Source of the DNA: an uncultured Clostridium sp. | GTDB taxonomy: Bacteria > Bacillota > Clostridia > TANB77 > CAG-508 | NCBI GenBank assembly: GCA_948438085.1 | Contig: CAOJKP010000012.1 | Span: forward strand, 1-45,853 | DNA: 45,853 nucleotides | Reading direction: 5' to 3' | Part shown: positions 1-7,041 of the stretch, in pieces | Layout: each line of letters starts with the position of its first letter | Position numbering within the stretch: the first letter of the stretch is position 1 | Notes under the pieces: model-generated | Databases searched by the model: none | What the model was told of the DNA's origin: nothing | What the model saw: the letters and a program-made list of their open reading frames with translations, nothing else | Position numbers and translations under genes: made by a program

Positions 1-145
1 TTGGTAGAACCTCCATACTTTAATATTTTTTGTCCAATATTTTTGGTTCGCCTCACTTCAAGAAAGTTTGACATAGCAAAATCAAAGGGGGTATTTATTT
101 TGTTAAGCCTTCGAAGGCTATCTTAAAAGAAAAGGATTATAAAAA
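1..145. other. Non-coding region upstream of relaxase; candidate oriT
   Basis: No gene is seen here. A perfect 14-bp palindrome, AGCCTTCGAAGGCT, lies at 106-119, just before the relaxase gene at 146. MobV-type relaxases usually nick an oriT directly upstream of their own gene, so this palindrome is a reasonable oriT candidate. That is inference from position only, because I do not recognise a known nick-site consensus. The left end of the mobile element and its attL are not in the window. Confidence 0.3.
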
Positions 146-1096
146 ATGAGTTATGCAATAATTAGAAATGCTAACTACAAAAAAGATAATCTTGCAGGAT
201 TATACAAACATAACGAAAGAAAAAATACAAACTATTCTAATAAAGACATTAACAAAAGTAATTCTATAAAAAATTATTCGATTAAACAATGCACTACTAC
301 TTACTCAAAAGCTATTAACGAACTTATAAAAGCTAACGATTTGAAATGTAGAATAACAAGTTATACTAATTTAGCTTGTGAATTTATTATTACTTCTGAC
401 AAAGAATTCTTTGAAAAAATTGGCGAAGAAGAAACAAAAAGATATTTTCAAACTGCCTATAATTTTGTTTCAAATTATAAAAATCTAGGAGAACAATATA
501 TTTTATCTGCAAAAGTTCATTTAGATGAAAGTACACCCCATTTGCATTTAGTATTTGTTCCAGTTATCCAAACTAAAGATAAAAACGGTAATCAAGTCAA
601 AAAAATTGCTTGTAGCGAATATTGGAAAGGTAAAGACAGTTATAAAAGGTTACAAGATAATTTCTATAAATATATTACTGAAAATGGATTTGATTTAGAA
701 AGAGGAAAAGAACGAGAAGTCGAACATTTAAGCACAGAAAAATTAAAACAAATTACTAATTACGAAAATATAAAATATGAATTAACGCAAGAAGAAATAC
801 AACCATTAGAAACTAAAAATACAGCTTTAATTTTAGCACAAAATAAAGAATTAGTTAAATATGTAAATAAACTAAAATTACAGTTAAGTAAATCTTACAA
901 TGCAATAGAAACAATAAATAAATTACAAAAGCAAAATACTAATTTGCAATATGAAAATCAAGAATTAAAAAGAGAAAATCATAAATTAAAGAATTACATA
1001 AATAAAACTTTTGAAGTTGTAAAACACCTTTTTAATTTTCCTTTAGACAGTTTTAAAAGATTAGTTGATAATTTTGTAAAAATTTTTGATAAATAA
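146..1096 (+). CDS. mobV: MobV/Pre-type plasmid recombination and mobilisation relaxase
   Basis: Predicted relaxase of the Mob_Pre family, which nicks one DNA strand at oriT to start conjugative mobilisation. The N-terminus MSYAIIRNANYK and the metal-binding motif HLDESTPHLH (residues 125-134) are the family's motifs I and III. The C-terminal 100 residues (about 215-300) are rich in K, E, N and Q with heptad-like spacing, so a coiled coil is likely. An AAAAGGA box 10 nt upstream supports the ATG. At 316 aa it is shorter than many plasmid Pre proteins (about 400 aa) but has the full catalytic part. With the integrase at 7.6-8.8 kb it marks the region as a mobilisable element that borrows a conjugation machinery, since no type IV secretion genes are visible here. 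Confidence 0.9.
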   Translation: MSYAIIRNANYKKDNLAGLYKHNERKNTNYSNKDINKSNSIKNYSIKQCTTTYSKAINELIKANDLKCRITSYTNLACEFIITSDKEFFEKIGEEETKRYFQTAYNFVSNYKNLGEQYILSAKVHLDESTPHLHLVFVPVIQTKDKNGNQVKKIACSEYWKGKDSYKRLQDNFYKYITENGFDLERGKEREVEHLSTEKLKQITNYENIKYELTQEEIQPLETKNTALILAQNKELVKYVNKLKLQLSKSYNAIETINKLQKQNTNLQYENQELKRENHKLKNYINKTFEVVKHLFNFPLDSFKRLVDNFVKIFDK

Positions 1097-1134
1097 TAAA
1101 AATTTATATAAAAAATACTATATTTCTCTAGTAT

Positions 1135-1168
1135 AATAATATAGATAACATTGTTTATCTATATTATT
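1135..1168. repeat. Perfect inverted repeat before the DUF6173 gene
   Basis: Two 14-nt arms (1135-1148 and 1155-1168) are perfectly complementary around the 6-nt loop CATTGT. The repeat ends 4 nt before the GAAAGGAG ribosome binding site of the next gene. It could be an operator, or an RNA hairpin that limits read-through from the relaxase gene. There is no T-tract, so a classical terminator is less likely. Confidence 0.5.
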
Positions 1169-1186
1169 AAGAAAGGAGTTATAATA

Positions 1187-1513
1187 ATGGACAATATAAC
1201 TGTTGAAGATTTATTAAGTAATCCAACTTATGCTGATAATCAATGTGAAATTATAAGACAAGAAATTGAAGATTTTCAAAATACTTTAGATGCTGAACAT
1301 GAAGTTGGATTAATTATGCCAAATAATTCTTGCAAACCTTTTATTGTTTGTGAAATGGGATATCATAATCCTAGTTTGATTTATTTTTATGGTTATATAG
1401 ATAAGCAAGAAGCTCAAATCATACAAAATATAAATCAAATAAACTTGTCTCTCATATCAGTTCCAAAAGAAAAAGGAAAACAAGCAAGAAGAATTGGTTT
1501 TAGTATCGATTAA
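1187..1513 (+). CDS. DUF6173 family protein
   Basis: Small protein of 108 aa. The pattern EVGLIMPNNS, then GYHNPSLIYFYGYID, a helix with IIQNINQINLSLISVPK, and a final RRIGF matches the DUF6173 family as I know it, which is common on clostridial plasmids and integrative elements. Its function is unknown. The start is placed at 1187 because a strong GAAAGGAG box sits 9 nt upstream; an earlier in-frame codon at 1151 lies inside the upstream inverted repeat and has no ribosome binding site. There is no signal peptide or membrane segment. It sits between the relaxase and a terminator, so it is probably an accessory gene of the element. Confidence 0.7.
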   Translation: MDNITVEDLLSNPTYADNQCEIIRQEIEDFQNTLDAEHEVGLIMPNNSCKPFIVCEMGYHNPSLIYFYGYIDKQEAQIIQNINQINLSLISVPKEKGKQARRIGFSID

Positions 1514-1518
1514 AAAAG

Positions 1519-1542
1519 AAGTGTCCTTAAATTAGGACACTT
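1519..1542. terminator. Bidirectional intrinsic terminator
   Basis: The stem AAGTGTCCT (1519-1527) pairs with AGGACACTT (1534-1542) around a 6-nt loop. It is followed by a T-run on the plus strand, and by a T-rich run on the minus strand. It lies between the convergent DUF6173 gene and the zinc-finger nuclease gene. Confidence 0.85.
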
Positions 1543-1555
1543 TTTCATTAAATTA

Positions 1556-3040
1556 TTAAATTGTTTTATTCCTTTTATTATTCTTTGAACACTTTGGACA
1601 TCTTCGTCCACTTAAAAATGAATTTGGTTTAACATCATATTCATTTTTACATATATTATGTCTCATCTTTATTTTTGTTCTATTATTAACATATTCTCCA
1701 ATTACAGAATATTCATTTTTAACTAGCTTATATACTTTTTCTTTATACATTTCCGTTGTGATTTTTATCTTATTTGCACATTTTGGGCATCTACATCCAC
1801 TTAAAAATACATTTGGCTTAACTTCATATTCATATCCACATTTATTATGCCTCATCTTTAATTTTTCTAAAGCGTATGTATATTCTCCTAAAACACTATA
1901 TTCATTGCCAACTAAATCATAAACTCTTTCTTTAAATTCTTCAGTATTACTTATTCTTGTTCTTATTTTTTTACTTCTTACTGGCTTTCCAATTTCTTCA
2001 TAATAGTTTTCTGCTTTATTTTGACATTCAACTATTATATCATCATTGATTTTTACATTTGGACTATCAATTCCTAATAAAACCAAACAAGTTTTTATCA
2101 TATTTTCTAATTCATCAATTCCTCTTTTAGATGTAATAGCAATATTATTTTGAGCTTGAATCATAAATATTTTTTTAGAACCACCTTTCATATTATAAGT
2201 TTTATTTTCTCTTAATCTAATTAGCTTTTTGCACTCAAAAGATTTTTCAATAATTTCATTTTTATACAAATCGTTTTGGTATCTTCTAAATGATTTATGT
2301 ATATTCCCATCATATTCTATTCCTGTTTTTAATTCAGGTATCCAAATATCTATTTCTGCATTTTGTCCTGTTTCAAAATTTAACCAACTTGGTCTATAAC
2401 TTTGTATAATTTTAAAATATTTAGAAATAAAGTAAGCTACTATTTCTTCAGGTAATGAACGCTTTAATTCATAACTACATATAGGACATCTATTTCCTCT
2501 AAAAAAGTTCTGTGGTAATACATAATACTCATACCCACAAATATTATGTTTCATTTTAATTTTAGTATTACTATTAACATAATCTCCCAACACAGAATAT
2601 TTATTACCAACAAGTTTAAATATCTTTTCTCTAAACTCTTTATTTGTATATGGTACACTTTTAAAGCATTTTGGACATCTTGAACCATTAATAAAAGTAT
2701 TAGGTTTAACCATATACACATTACCACATTTATTATGTCTCATTTTTATTTTAGTTTGTGAGTTAATATAATTTCCTAACACTGTATATTCAGTATTAAC
2801 CAATTCATTTACTTTTTCTTTAAATGTTTCAGATGTATATGATTTATGCTTACTACAATTAGGACATCTACTTTTTCTGTGTATAAACGCATCTGGTCTT
2901 ACTTCGTAAATTGTATTACATATGTTATGTTTCATTTTTATCTTTGTTTGTGAATTAATATAATTTTCTAATACTGTATATTCATTGCCAACTAAATTAT
3001 ATACAATATTTTTATACTCTTGTGGCGAAATTTTCTTCAT
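1556..3040 (-). CDS. Multi-zinc-finger protein with central PD-(D/E)XK-like nuclease domain
   Basis: 494-aa protein made of five copies of a 55-60-residue unit: (E/D)EYxVLGxYxNxxTKIKMxHNxCxxxYxVxPxxFLxGxRCPxC. Three copies lie N-terminally (about residues 8-190) and two C-terminally (about 365-490). Each carries an H-C-C-C set suited to a treble-clef zinc finger; similar units occur in phage DUF723/DUF4379-like proteins. Between them, about residues 197-270, lies LPEEIVAYFIS, then NAEIDIWIPELKTGIEYDG, which fits a Vsr/PD-(D/E)XK nuclease core with acidic residues before and after the central strand. I infer a DNA-binding endonuclease, either anti-phage or homing-like. The start is set at 3040, 5 nt after an AGGAG box. 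It is the last gene of the leftward block that begins with the XRE regulator at 4914. Confidence 0.65.
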   Translation of the reverse strand: MKKISPQEYKNIVYNLVGNEYTVLENYINSQTKIKMKHNICNTIYEVRPDAFIHRKSRCPNCSKHKSYTSETFKEKVNELVNTEYTVLGNYINSQTKIKMRHNKCGNVYMVKPNTFINGSRCPKCFKSVPYTNKEFREKIFKLVGNKYSVLGDYVNSNTKIKMKHNICGYEYYVLPQNFFRGNRCPICSYELKRSLPEEIVAYFISKYFKIIQSYRPSWLNFETGQNAEIDIWIPELKTGIEYDGNIHKSFRRYQNDLYKNEIIEKSFECKKLIRLRENKTYNMKGGSKKIFMIQAQNNIAITSKRGIDELENMIKTCLVLLGIDSPNVKINDDIIVECQNKAENYYEEIGKPVRSKKIRTRISNTEEFKERVYDLVGNEYSVLGEYTYALEKLKMRHNKCGYEYEVKPNVFLSGCRCPKCANKIKITTEMYKEKVYKLVKNEYSVIGEYVNNRTKIKMRHNICKNEYDVKPNSFLSGRRCPKCSKNNKRNKTI

Positions 3041-3102
3041 AATCACTCCTGTATTATTTTATTTCCAAGAAATAGTTACATTTTTCCAAACTAATTATAA
3101 TT

Positions 3103-3681
3103 TTAGTATTTCTTTGGAAAATAATCTTTTCCTAATTGCCAAATATATCTGTCTATATCTTTTAAATTATACTCATCAATATTATAAAATTTTTTAAAAT
3201 TGATTAAAGTATTTTTAAATATTTTGTAATCCTTTAAATCAGTTTTCTTAAATTTAAAAAATCTGTCTTTTTTTTGAAAATATATAAGAACTTTTTCAAC
3301 ATAGCTATCATAAATAGGAAAAATTTTGGGAAAATGATGGCTACAATATTTAGTTGCAAATGAATAAAAATTTTTTTGCTTTCCATTTATAATTATATTT
3401 GCAATATCATTAACTAAAGTTTCATCTCCATTTTTTAATCTATTATCAATATTTAATTTTAATATATGTTTTGCAACTGGAAAAATTGAAAATATATTAG
3501 TACTATAAAAGTCATTTAATACACTAGCTTTAATTAAAATATCATTTATTCCATTATTATTAGGATATGTATAAAAAAACAATTTATCTAAAGCACTTTC
3601 TTGTAATACATAATTTTCTAAATTATCCCATTTTTTTAAGTATTTTTCTACTTCTGTTTTGCTAGGTTTAGGTATTTCCAT
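3103..3681 (-). CDS. Uncharacterised protein in putative defence block
   Basis: 192-aa protein that I cannot assign. It is predicted soluble, rich in Lys and aromatic residues, and mostly helical. A recognisable stretch is SFATKYCSHHFPKIFPIYDSYVE (about residues 116-138, given here in part: FPKIFPIYDSYVE). Similar stretches occur in uncharacterised proteins near restriction genes, but this is memory and not a search. Start 3681 is chosen because GAGGGAG sits about 8 nt upstream and the gene then begins 5 nt after the previous stop. It is co-oriented with, and tightly packed against, the PD-(D/E)XK-like gene, so the two are probably co-transcribed and may act together. Confidence 0.5.
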   Translation of the reverse strand: MEIPKPSKTEVEKYLKKWDNLENYVLQESALDKLFFYTYPNNNGINDILIKASVLNDFYSTNIFSIFPVAKHILKLNIDNRLKNGDETLVNDIANIIINGKQKNFYSFATKYCSHHFPKIFPIYDSYVEKVLIYFQKKDRFFKFKKTDLKDYKIFKNTLINFKKFYNIDEYNLKDIDRYIWQLGKDYFPKKY

Positions 3682-3686
3682 AACAT

Positions 3687-4217
3687 TTAATCTCCCTCTA
3701 AACATTTCCAATTATTTAAATATTTATCATCAAAATCATTAAATTTCCTTATTGGATTATCTTTATGCTTTTGCCCTTTTCTTCCTAATGTATTCAACCA
3801 CTCACTATGACTTTTTTTAATTTCTTTCGCAACAACATTACTTGGTACTATATGATATTCTGGATTATCTAATTCATTTAAAGAAACAAAAACATAAAAA
3901 ATATTATTTTCATATATATTTTCATTTTTGCTAGATAATGTCCACTCTTTTCGTTTATATTTTGTAGTTTTAACTTGAATGGCAATTTGTTTATTATTTT
4001 CTCTGTTTATTGCTAATATATCAAAGTCTTTTGTATTAGACATTGGTACAGCTGCCGTAAATCCTCTTCTTTCTAATTCAGCCGCTACAAAATACTCTCC
4101 ACAGTTTCCTGTACTTATATTATAGTTATTCATATCTATTACCCAAAACGCATCAACATATTCTATATACGAACATGCCTTATCAATTCCTTTCTGTACT
4201 GTTATTAATTTATACAT
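3687..4217 (-). CDS. PD-(D/E)XK-like endonuclease-fold protein
   Basis: 176-aa protein. The segment STGNCGEYFVAAELERRG (about residues 35-52), then SNTKDFDILAINRENN and IAIQVKTT, follows the order helix, beta-strand with Asp, beta-strand ending in (E/Q)xK. This is typical of PD-(D/E)XK/Holliday-resolvase-like nucleases that recognise or cut DNA. The final motif reads QVK rather than EVK, a variant seen in some members. The gene overlaps the XRE stop by 8 nt (ATG inside the stop region at 4210-4217), which suggests translational coupling. The domain itself begins only after Met29 (4133), so the first 28 residues may not belong to the mature protein. Confidence 0.55.
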   Translation of the reverse strand: MYKLITVQKGIDKACSYIEYVDAFWVIDMNNYNISTGNCGEYFVAAELERRGFTAAVPMSNTKDFDILAINRENNKQIAIQVKTTKYKRKEWTLSSKNENIYENNIFYVFVSLNELDNPEYHIVPSNVVAKEIKKSHSEWLNTLGRKGQKHKDNPIRKFNDFDDKYLNNWKCLEGD

Positions 4218-4914
4218 TAAAAATATCTAAGTATAAAGCATTTTGCTTATTTAATATCTCTTGTTCATTTTCATTTAATTTTAATTGTTCAAACATTTCG
4301 TCAGTAAAATCAACATTTTTCTTTGAAACATAACATTTTCTTAAACTAGGCTCACATTTTGCATTTGTTCCAAAATATCCACCAAGCATTAAGCCGTCTG
4401 TACCATTGCAAATATTTATTTCAATAATAGGAACATCAATACGAGTGCTTGTTGGTCTATAATTCTCCATCACAGCAAATGCAATTTCATCATTACATAT
4501 TAAATACCCCTCTGAGTATATTCTTTTATCGTGATAATCTACAAATTTTGCCTTGCAAATATTTTGTTTTTGCTCTAGTTCTAATATGTATTTATCAGGT
4601 GCAAACTTTCTAGTTCTAAAATTGTAAGCATTAAAGTAAACATATAATTTATCTGTGCCAAAAGGATTTTTTGATTTATTGTGTTGCGTTGTTCTAATAG
4701 TATCATTTTCGTATAAATCAGCTTCATATATTCCAAGTTCTTCACAAATTATACTAATATCTCTAGCATCTGGTAAAACTTCTCCTTTTTCATATCTACT
4801 AACAATAGCTTTACTTTTACCAAGACTTGTAGCAATATTTTCTTGACTTAAACCCTTTTTAATCCTATAATTTTTTATTCTTTCTCCAAAATCTTTGCCA
4901 TCAAATTCAGACAT
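4210..4914 (-). CDS. XRE-family transcriptional regulator
   Basis: 234-aa regulator. Residues 5-65 form a Cro/CI-type helix-turn-helix (FGERIKNYRIKKGLSQENIA, then LGKSKAIVSRYEKGEVLPDA). The C-terminal 150 residues form a second domain of unknown type, rich in beta-strand (EIAFAVMENY, IDVPIIEINIC, MLGGYFG), probably a sensor or dimerisation domain. Start 4914 has a GGGGG box 9 nt upstream; the in-frame GTG at 4923 overlaps that box. It heads a leftward transcript that includes the nuclease-like genes, and its position suggests it represses its own promoter at 4942-4970. Confidence 0.85.
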   Translation of the reverse strand: MSEFDGKDFGERIKNYRIKKGLSQENIATSLGKSKAIVSRYEKGEVLPDARDISIICEELGIYEADLYENDTIRTTQHNKSKNPFGTDKLYVYFNAYNFRTRKFAPDKYILELEQKQNICKAKFVDYHDKRIYSEGYLICNDEIAFAVMENYRPTSTRIDVPIIEINICNGTDGLMLGGYFGTNAKCEPSLRKCYVSKKNVDFTDEMFEQLKLNENEQEILNKQNALYLDIFNV

Positions 4915-4941
4915 AATATGCACCCCCTATATAACAAAATC

Positions 4942-4970
4942 ATTATACTATTTTTTTACAATTAAATCAA
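4942..4970 (-). promoter_or_regulatory. Sigma-A-type promoter of the XRE block
   Basis: On the minus strand, TTGATT (4970-4965), a 17-nt spacer and TATAAT (4947-4942). It lies 28 nt upstream of the XRE start and divergent from the promoter at 4999-5027. Confidence 0.6.
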
Positions 4971-4998
4971 TAAATAATTGACATAACTGTTGATATTA

Positions 4999-5027
4999 TT
5001 GAGTTTTATTGGTTTTTGTGCTATAAT
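4999..5027 (+). promoter_or_regulatory. Sigma-A-type promoter for the 5.0-5.3 kb RNA
   Basis: TTGAGT (4999-5004), a 17-nt spacer and a consensus TATAAT (5022-5027). The expected start is near 5034. It would transcribe the hairpin-rich region that ends at the terminator at 5295-5319. Confidence 0.6.
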
Positions 5028-5033
5028 ATAGTT

Positions 5034-5320
5034 ATAAATACCTATTTTGGTAAAGTCTTACATATATGATTTTGCCCAAGCTATTGGCTTGAATTGTAAC
5101 AAAAGTTATTATTTGAGCCACTAGCAGTGGCTCAAATTGTATATAGAACTTCCACTCATTTCGTTTGGACTTTCTAGCTTATGTGCAATTAAAATAGAGA
5201 TTACATAGAAAGGAAAAACGAATAATGATTAGAAAATCAAAGAAAACAGTTATAGCGTTTCCACGGTGGCGGTGGTGGTTGCTAAGACTAGATGGGGAGA
5301 TTTCAGTAATCTCCCTTTTC
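5034..5320 (+). ncRNA. Candidate structured RNA (about 290 nt) with internal small ORF
   Basis: This interval is bounded by a good promoter (4999-5027) and an intrinsic terminator (5295-5319). It contains the hairpin CAAGC-loop-GCTTG (5077-5091) and a perfect 12-bp stem with a 3-nt loop (5111-5122 with 5126-5137). The text after each hairpin is similar (GGCTTGAATTGT, GGCTCAAATTGT). A short inverted repeat, TCCA...TGGA, follows near 5151-5169. No known RNA family is recognised. Its end overlaps the small ORF at 5225. It could be an attenuator leader, a regulatory RNA of the element, or part of a transfer origin. Confidence 0.45.
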
Positions 5321-5350
5321 TATGTATATATATCTTTTAACGTTGCATAA
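5225..5350 (+). CDS. Small Trp/Arg-rich peptide (41 aa)
   Basis: ATG at 5225 has an AGAAAGGA box 10 nt upstream. The 41-aa product begins MIRKSKKTVIAFPRWRWWLLRL, that is, a basic N-terminus followed by a cationic Trp-rich stretch (PRWRWW) and a hydrophobic tail ending at 5350. The downstream half is encoded inside the terminator hairpin (5295-5319), as in leader peptides and attenuators. The composition also resembles membrane-active peptides. No family is recognised. The base use around CCACGGTGGCGGTGGTGG is clearly more GC-rich than its surroundings. Confidence 0.4.
   Translation: MIRKSKKTVIAFPRWRWWLLRLDGEISVISLFYVYISFNVA
5295..5319 (+). terminator. Intrinsic terminator within the small ORF
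   Basis: GGGAGATT (5295-5302) pairs with AATCTCCC (5308-5315) around TCAGT, followed by TTTT. It lies inside the reading frame of the 41-aa peptide. Confidence 0.6.
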
Positions 5351-5480
5351 TATGCAACATTTTATGCTTTTTGTTATCTTTTGTCAGTTACAGTTAATTT
5401 TTCATATAAAATCACTCGAAAAATGCTTATTTTTAATACAAAAGTTGCATATCGTGCAATTCTTGTTGCATTATATGCAA
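5343..5480. promoter_or_regulatory. Three palindromic operator-like sites
   Basis: Three 15-bp palindromes of the form TTGCAT-N3-(A/G)TGCAA occur: TTGCATAATATGCAA (5343-5357), TTGCATATCGTGCAA (5445-5459) and TTGCATTATATGCAA (5466-5480). The last two are centred 21 bp apart, two helical turns, and end 12 bp before the -35 box of the promoter at 5493. A DNA-binding dimer is implied; the adjacent Spo0A-C-like protein or the XRE protein are candidates. The sites do not match the classical 0A box. Confidence 0.65.
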
Positions 5481-5492
5481 TTTTGTTATCTT

Positions 5493-5521
5493 TTGAATAG
5501 TTTACATAATCAAGATATAAT
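5493..5521 (+). promoter_or_regulatory. Promoter of the Spo0A-C-like gene
   Basis: TTGAAT (5493-5498), a 17-nt spacer and TATAAT (5516-5521), 40 nt before the ATG at 5561. It is flanked upstream by the palindromic sites. Confidence 0.6.
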
Positions 5522-5560
5522 ATATCTATAAAGTTATTAAACTAATAGAAAGGATAGTAT

Positions 5561-5926
5561 ATGAAAAGTGTATATGATACTTGTACTAAAGATAAAGTAA
5601 AAGTTTCATATTCACTTTATGCTATGCTCTTTGAATTAGGTCTATGTCCTAGTAGTAAAGGTACAATTTATTTAAAAGAATTGATAGAATACATCATTTC
5701 TAATAATTTATATGATTATTCCTATAAAGAAGTATTAGGATTATTTATTAGTGAGAAGCATTACGAATTAAAAAATATAAAAACCAATATTAAGAACGCT
5801 TTATATAGAATTGACTATTCAAAAGCCAAAAGAAACTTTAAAAAGTATTTAGATTTAGAATTTGACACTTACTATCTTTCCCCAAGCAATTTTATCAATA
5901 TTGTTGCATTAAAATATAATGATTAA
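5561..5926 (+). CDS. Stand-alone Spo0A C-terminal-domain-like DNA-binding protein
   Basis: 121-aa protein that resembles the effector domain of Spo0A (Spo0A_C) without a receiver domain. The family pattern hhxELGhxxxxKGxxYLxExI is visible as LFELGLCPSSKGTIYLKELI (about residues 23-42), followed by a region of alternating helices and IKTNIKNALYRI in place of the VERAIRHAI recognition part. GAAAGGA lies 9 nt upstream of the ATG. Proteins of this kind occur on clostridial integrative elements. It may regulate the element and possibly its own promoter through the palindromes at 5343-5480. A terminator follows directly, so it is monocistronic. Confidence 0.6.
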   Translation: MKSVYDTCTKDKVKVSYSLYAMLFELGLCPSSKGTIYLKELIEYIISNNLYDYSYKEVLGLFISEKHYELKNIKTNIKNALYRIDYSKAKRNFKKYLDLEFDTYYLSPSNFINIVALKYND

Positions 5927-5957
5927 ATAACTGCTAAAAATAAAATTAGCAGTTATT
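5926..5957 (+). terminator. Intrinsic terminator after the Spo0A-C-like gene
   Basis: AATAACTGCTAA (5926-5937) pairs perfectly with TTAGCAGTTATT (5946-5957), followed by TTTTTC. It begins at the stop codon. Confidence 0.85.
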
Positions 5958-5960
5958 TTT

Positions 5961-6106
5961 TCGTTAAGTAAAATAACTTTACACGTGAACCACTTTGAGA
6001 TACTTTGATACATTTTACCTTTGTAAGTCTAATTCCGTGTTACACTAAAATCAGTTCGAACGACTATGATTTCTAGAAATCAAATTTTTAAAAGGAGATT
6101 TCAAAA
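5961..6106 (+). promoter_or_regulatory. Upstream region of the excision/integration operon
   Basis: 146 bp without a gene. It contains a near-direct repeat (TTTGAGATACTTTGATAC, 5995-6012) and a perfect 14-bp palindrome GATTTCTAGAAATC (6068-6081), 12 nt before the AAAAGGAG ribosome binding site of the next gene. An operator role is likely. No convincing -35/-10 pair is seen. Confidence 0.4.
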
Positions 6107-6496
6107 ATGAAAAATCAAAAAATAGTTAAAACTGATTTAGCAAAACTTTCAAAAGATATTCAATTACCTAACGAAGAAGTTAGAAAATTAGTTATGGAAA
6201 ATTATTCGCAAAAACTTATGAGTGAAGCTGATAATCTTGATGTAGATATTAACCATCTTGAAAATATTTTCTCTAATGAAACTAACTATTTAGCAATGAA
6301 ACTTGTTCCATTGCTTGAAAGAAAAGTATTGTACTTATCATATATTGAAAATGCTAGATTAAACGACATTTGCAGAAGATTAAAATTGCAGAAAAAAGAA
6401 GTTATCACTTTAAGAAATAAAGCAATAACGCATTTTAAAAACAATTTAACCACCTTAAACAAAATCACACTTATTAAGAAAGGTGGTCAAAGTTAA
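6107..6496 (+). CDS. Sigma-70 region 4-like helix-turn-helix protein
   Basis: 129-aa protein. Residues about 68-112 (LERKVLYLSYIENARLNDIC, then RRLKLQKKEVITLRNKAITH) look like the sigma region 4 helix-turn-helix used by small phage and element regulators. An AAAAGGAGA box precedes the ATG. It is the first gene of a tightly packed operon (stop and start overlap at 6496, ATGA at 7038, 11 nt at 7302-7312) that ends with excisionase and integrase, so it probably controls the decision to excise. Many ICEs encode a similar protein near xis and int. No sigma region 2 is present. Confidence 0.6.
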   Translation: MKNQKIVKTDLAKLSKDIQLPNEEVRKLVMENYSQKLMSEADNLDVDINHLENIFSNETNYLAMKLVPLLERKVLYLSYIENARLNDICRRLKLQKKEVITLRNKAITHFKNNLTTLNKITLIKKGGQS

Positions 6497-7041
6497 TGAA
6501 AAATAAAAAGAAATATGAAAATAAAATTGTTGAAAAATCAAGAAATACTACACCTATTAGAGTTTTATATAAAAAGACAGGACAACCACCTGAAACTAAA
6601 ATTATTGATAATGTATTCAAACTAAAGAAAGCTATTGTAAAAAGAAAACTTGAGATTATTCCCTATGAAAATCTTTATATTATCTGTAACAACAGAAAAG
6701 CAATACCTAACACAAAATCAAATATTATTTTAACATTTAGCAGTATTTATGGAGATTTAATACTTGTTGATATAGATAAAAAGCAAAGAGAATTCAAAGG
6801 CTTATCACAAGAAGATATTATATGGTATTCACAAGATTTAATTAAGAAAATACCTAATACTACTTTACCAACTACTAAAAAGCCTTTAAAAGAGCAGTGT
6901 ACTAAAGTTTATGAACGAGATATTGAAAGAGATAATAGTAGTAAATCAAATAATTCTAGCTTTGAAAAGGTTTTAATCAGCTTACTTTTCAATATTGAAA
7001 TGACTTTATCTACTCTATTAGGAAATGGAGATAAGAAATGA
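6496..7041 (+). CDS. DUF3846-like protein of the integration operon
   Basis: 181-aa protein. The start (TAATG) overlaps the previous stop, indicating coupling. Residues 18-112 follow the DUF3846 pattern as I know it: IRVLYKKTGQPPETKIIDN, then LEIIPYENLYIICNNRKAIP, an Asn-rich strand, and ILVDIDKK with a closing LSQEDI. The function of DUF3846 is unknown. The tail (115-181) is low-complexity and then hydrophobic. The domain call is moderate and could be tested by profile search. Confidence 0.45.
   Translation: MKNKKKYENKIVEKSRNTTPIRVLYKKTGQPPETKIIDNVFKLKKAIVKRKLEIIPYENLYIICNNRKAIPNTKSNIILTFSSIYGDLILVDIDKKQREFKGLSQEDIIWYSQDLIKKIPNTTLPTTKKPLKEQCTKVYERDIERDNSSKSNNSSFEKVLISLLFNIEMTLSTLLGNGDKK

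Noticed and set aside
1..60. Left attachment site of the element
   Set aside because: I found no copy of the ssrA 3' end (GAGTTCGACTCTCC) near the left edge. The true left end is probably outside the window.
1600..3000. Regularly spaced repeats that could suggest a CRISPR array
   Set aside because: They are coding repeats of the zinc-finger units, with degenerate wobble positions and uninterrupted frame. No CRISPR array is visible in the window.
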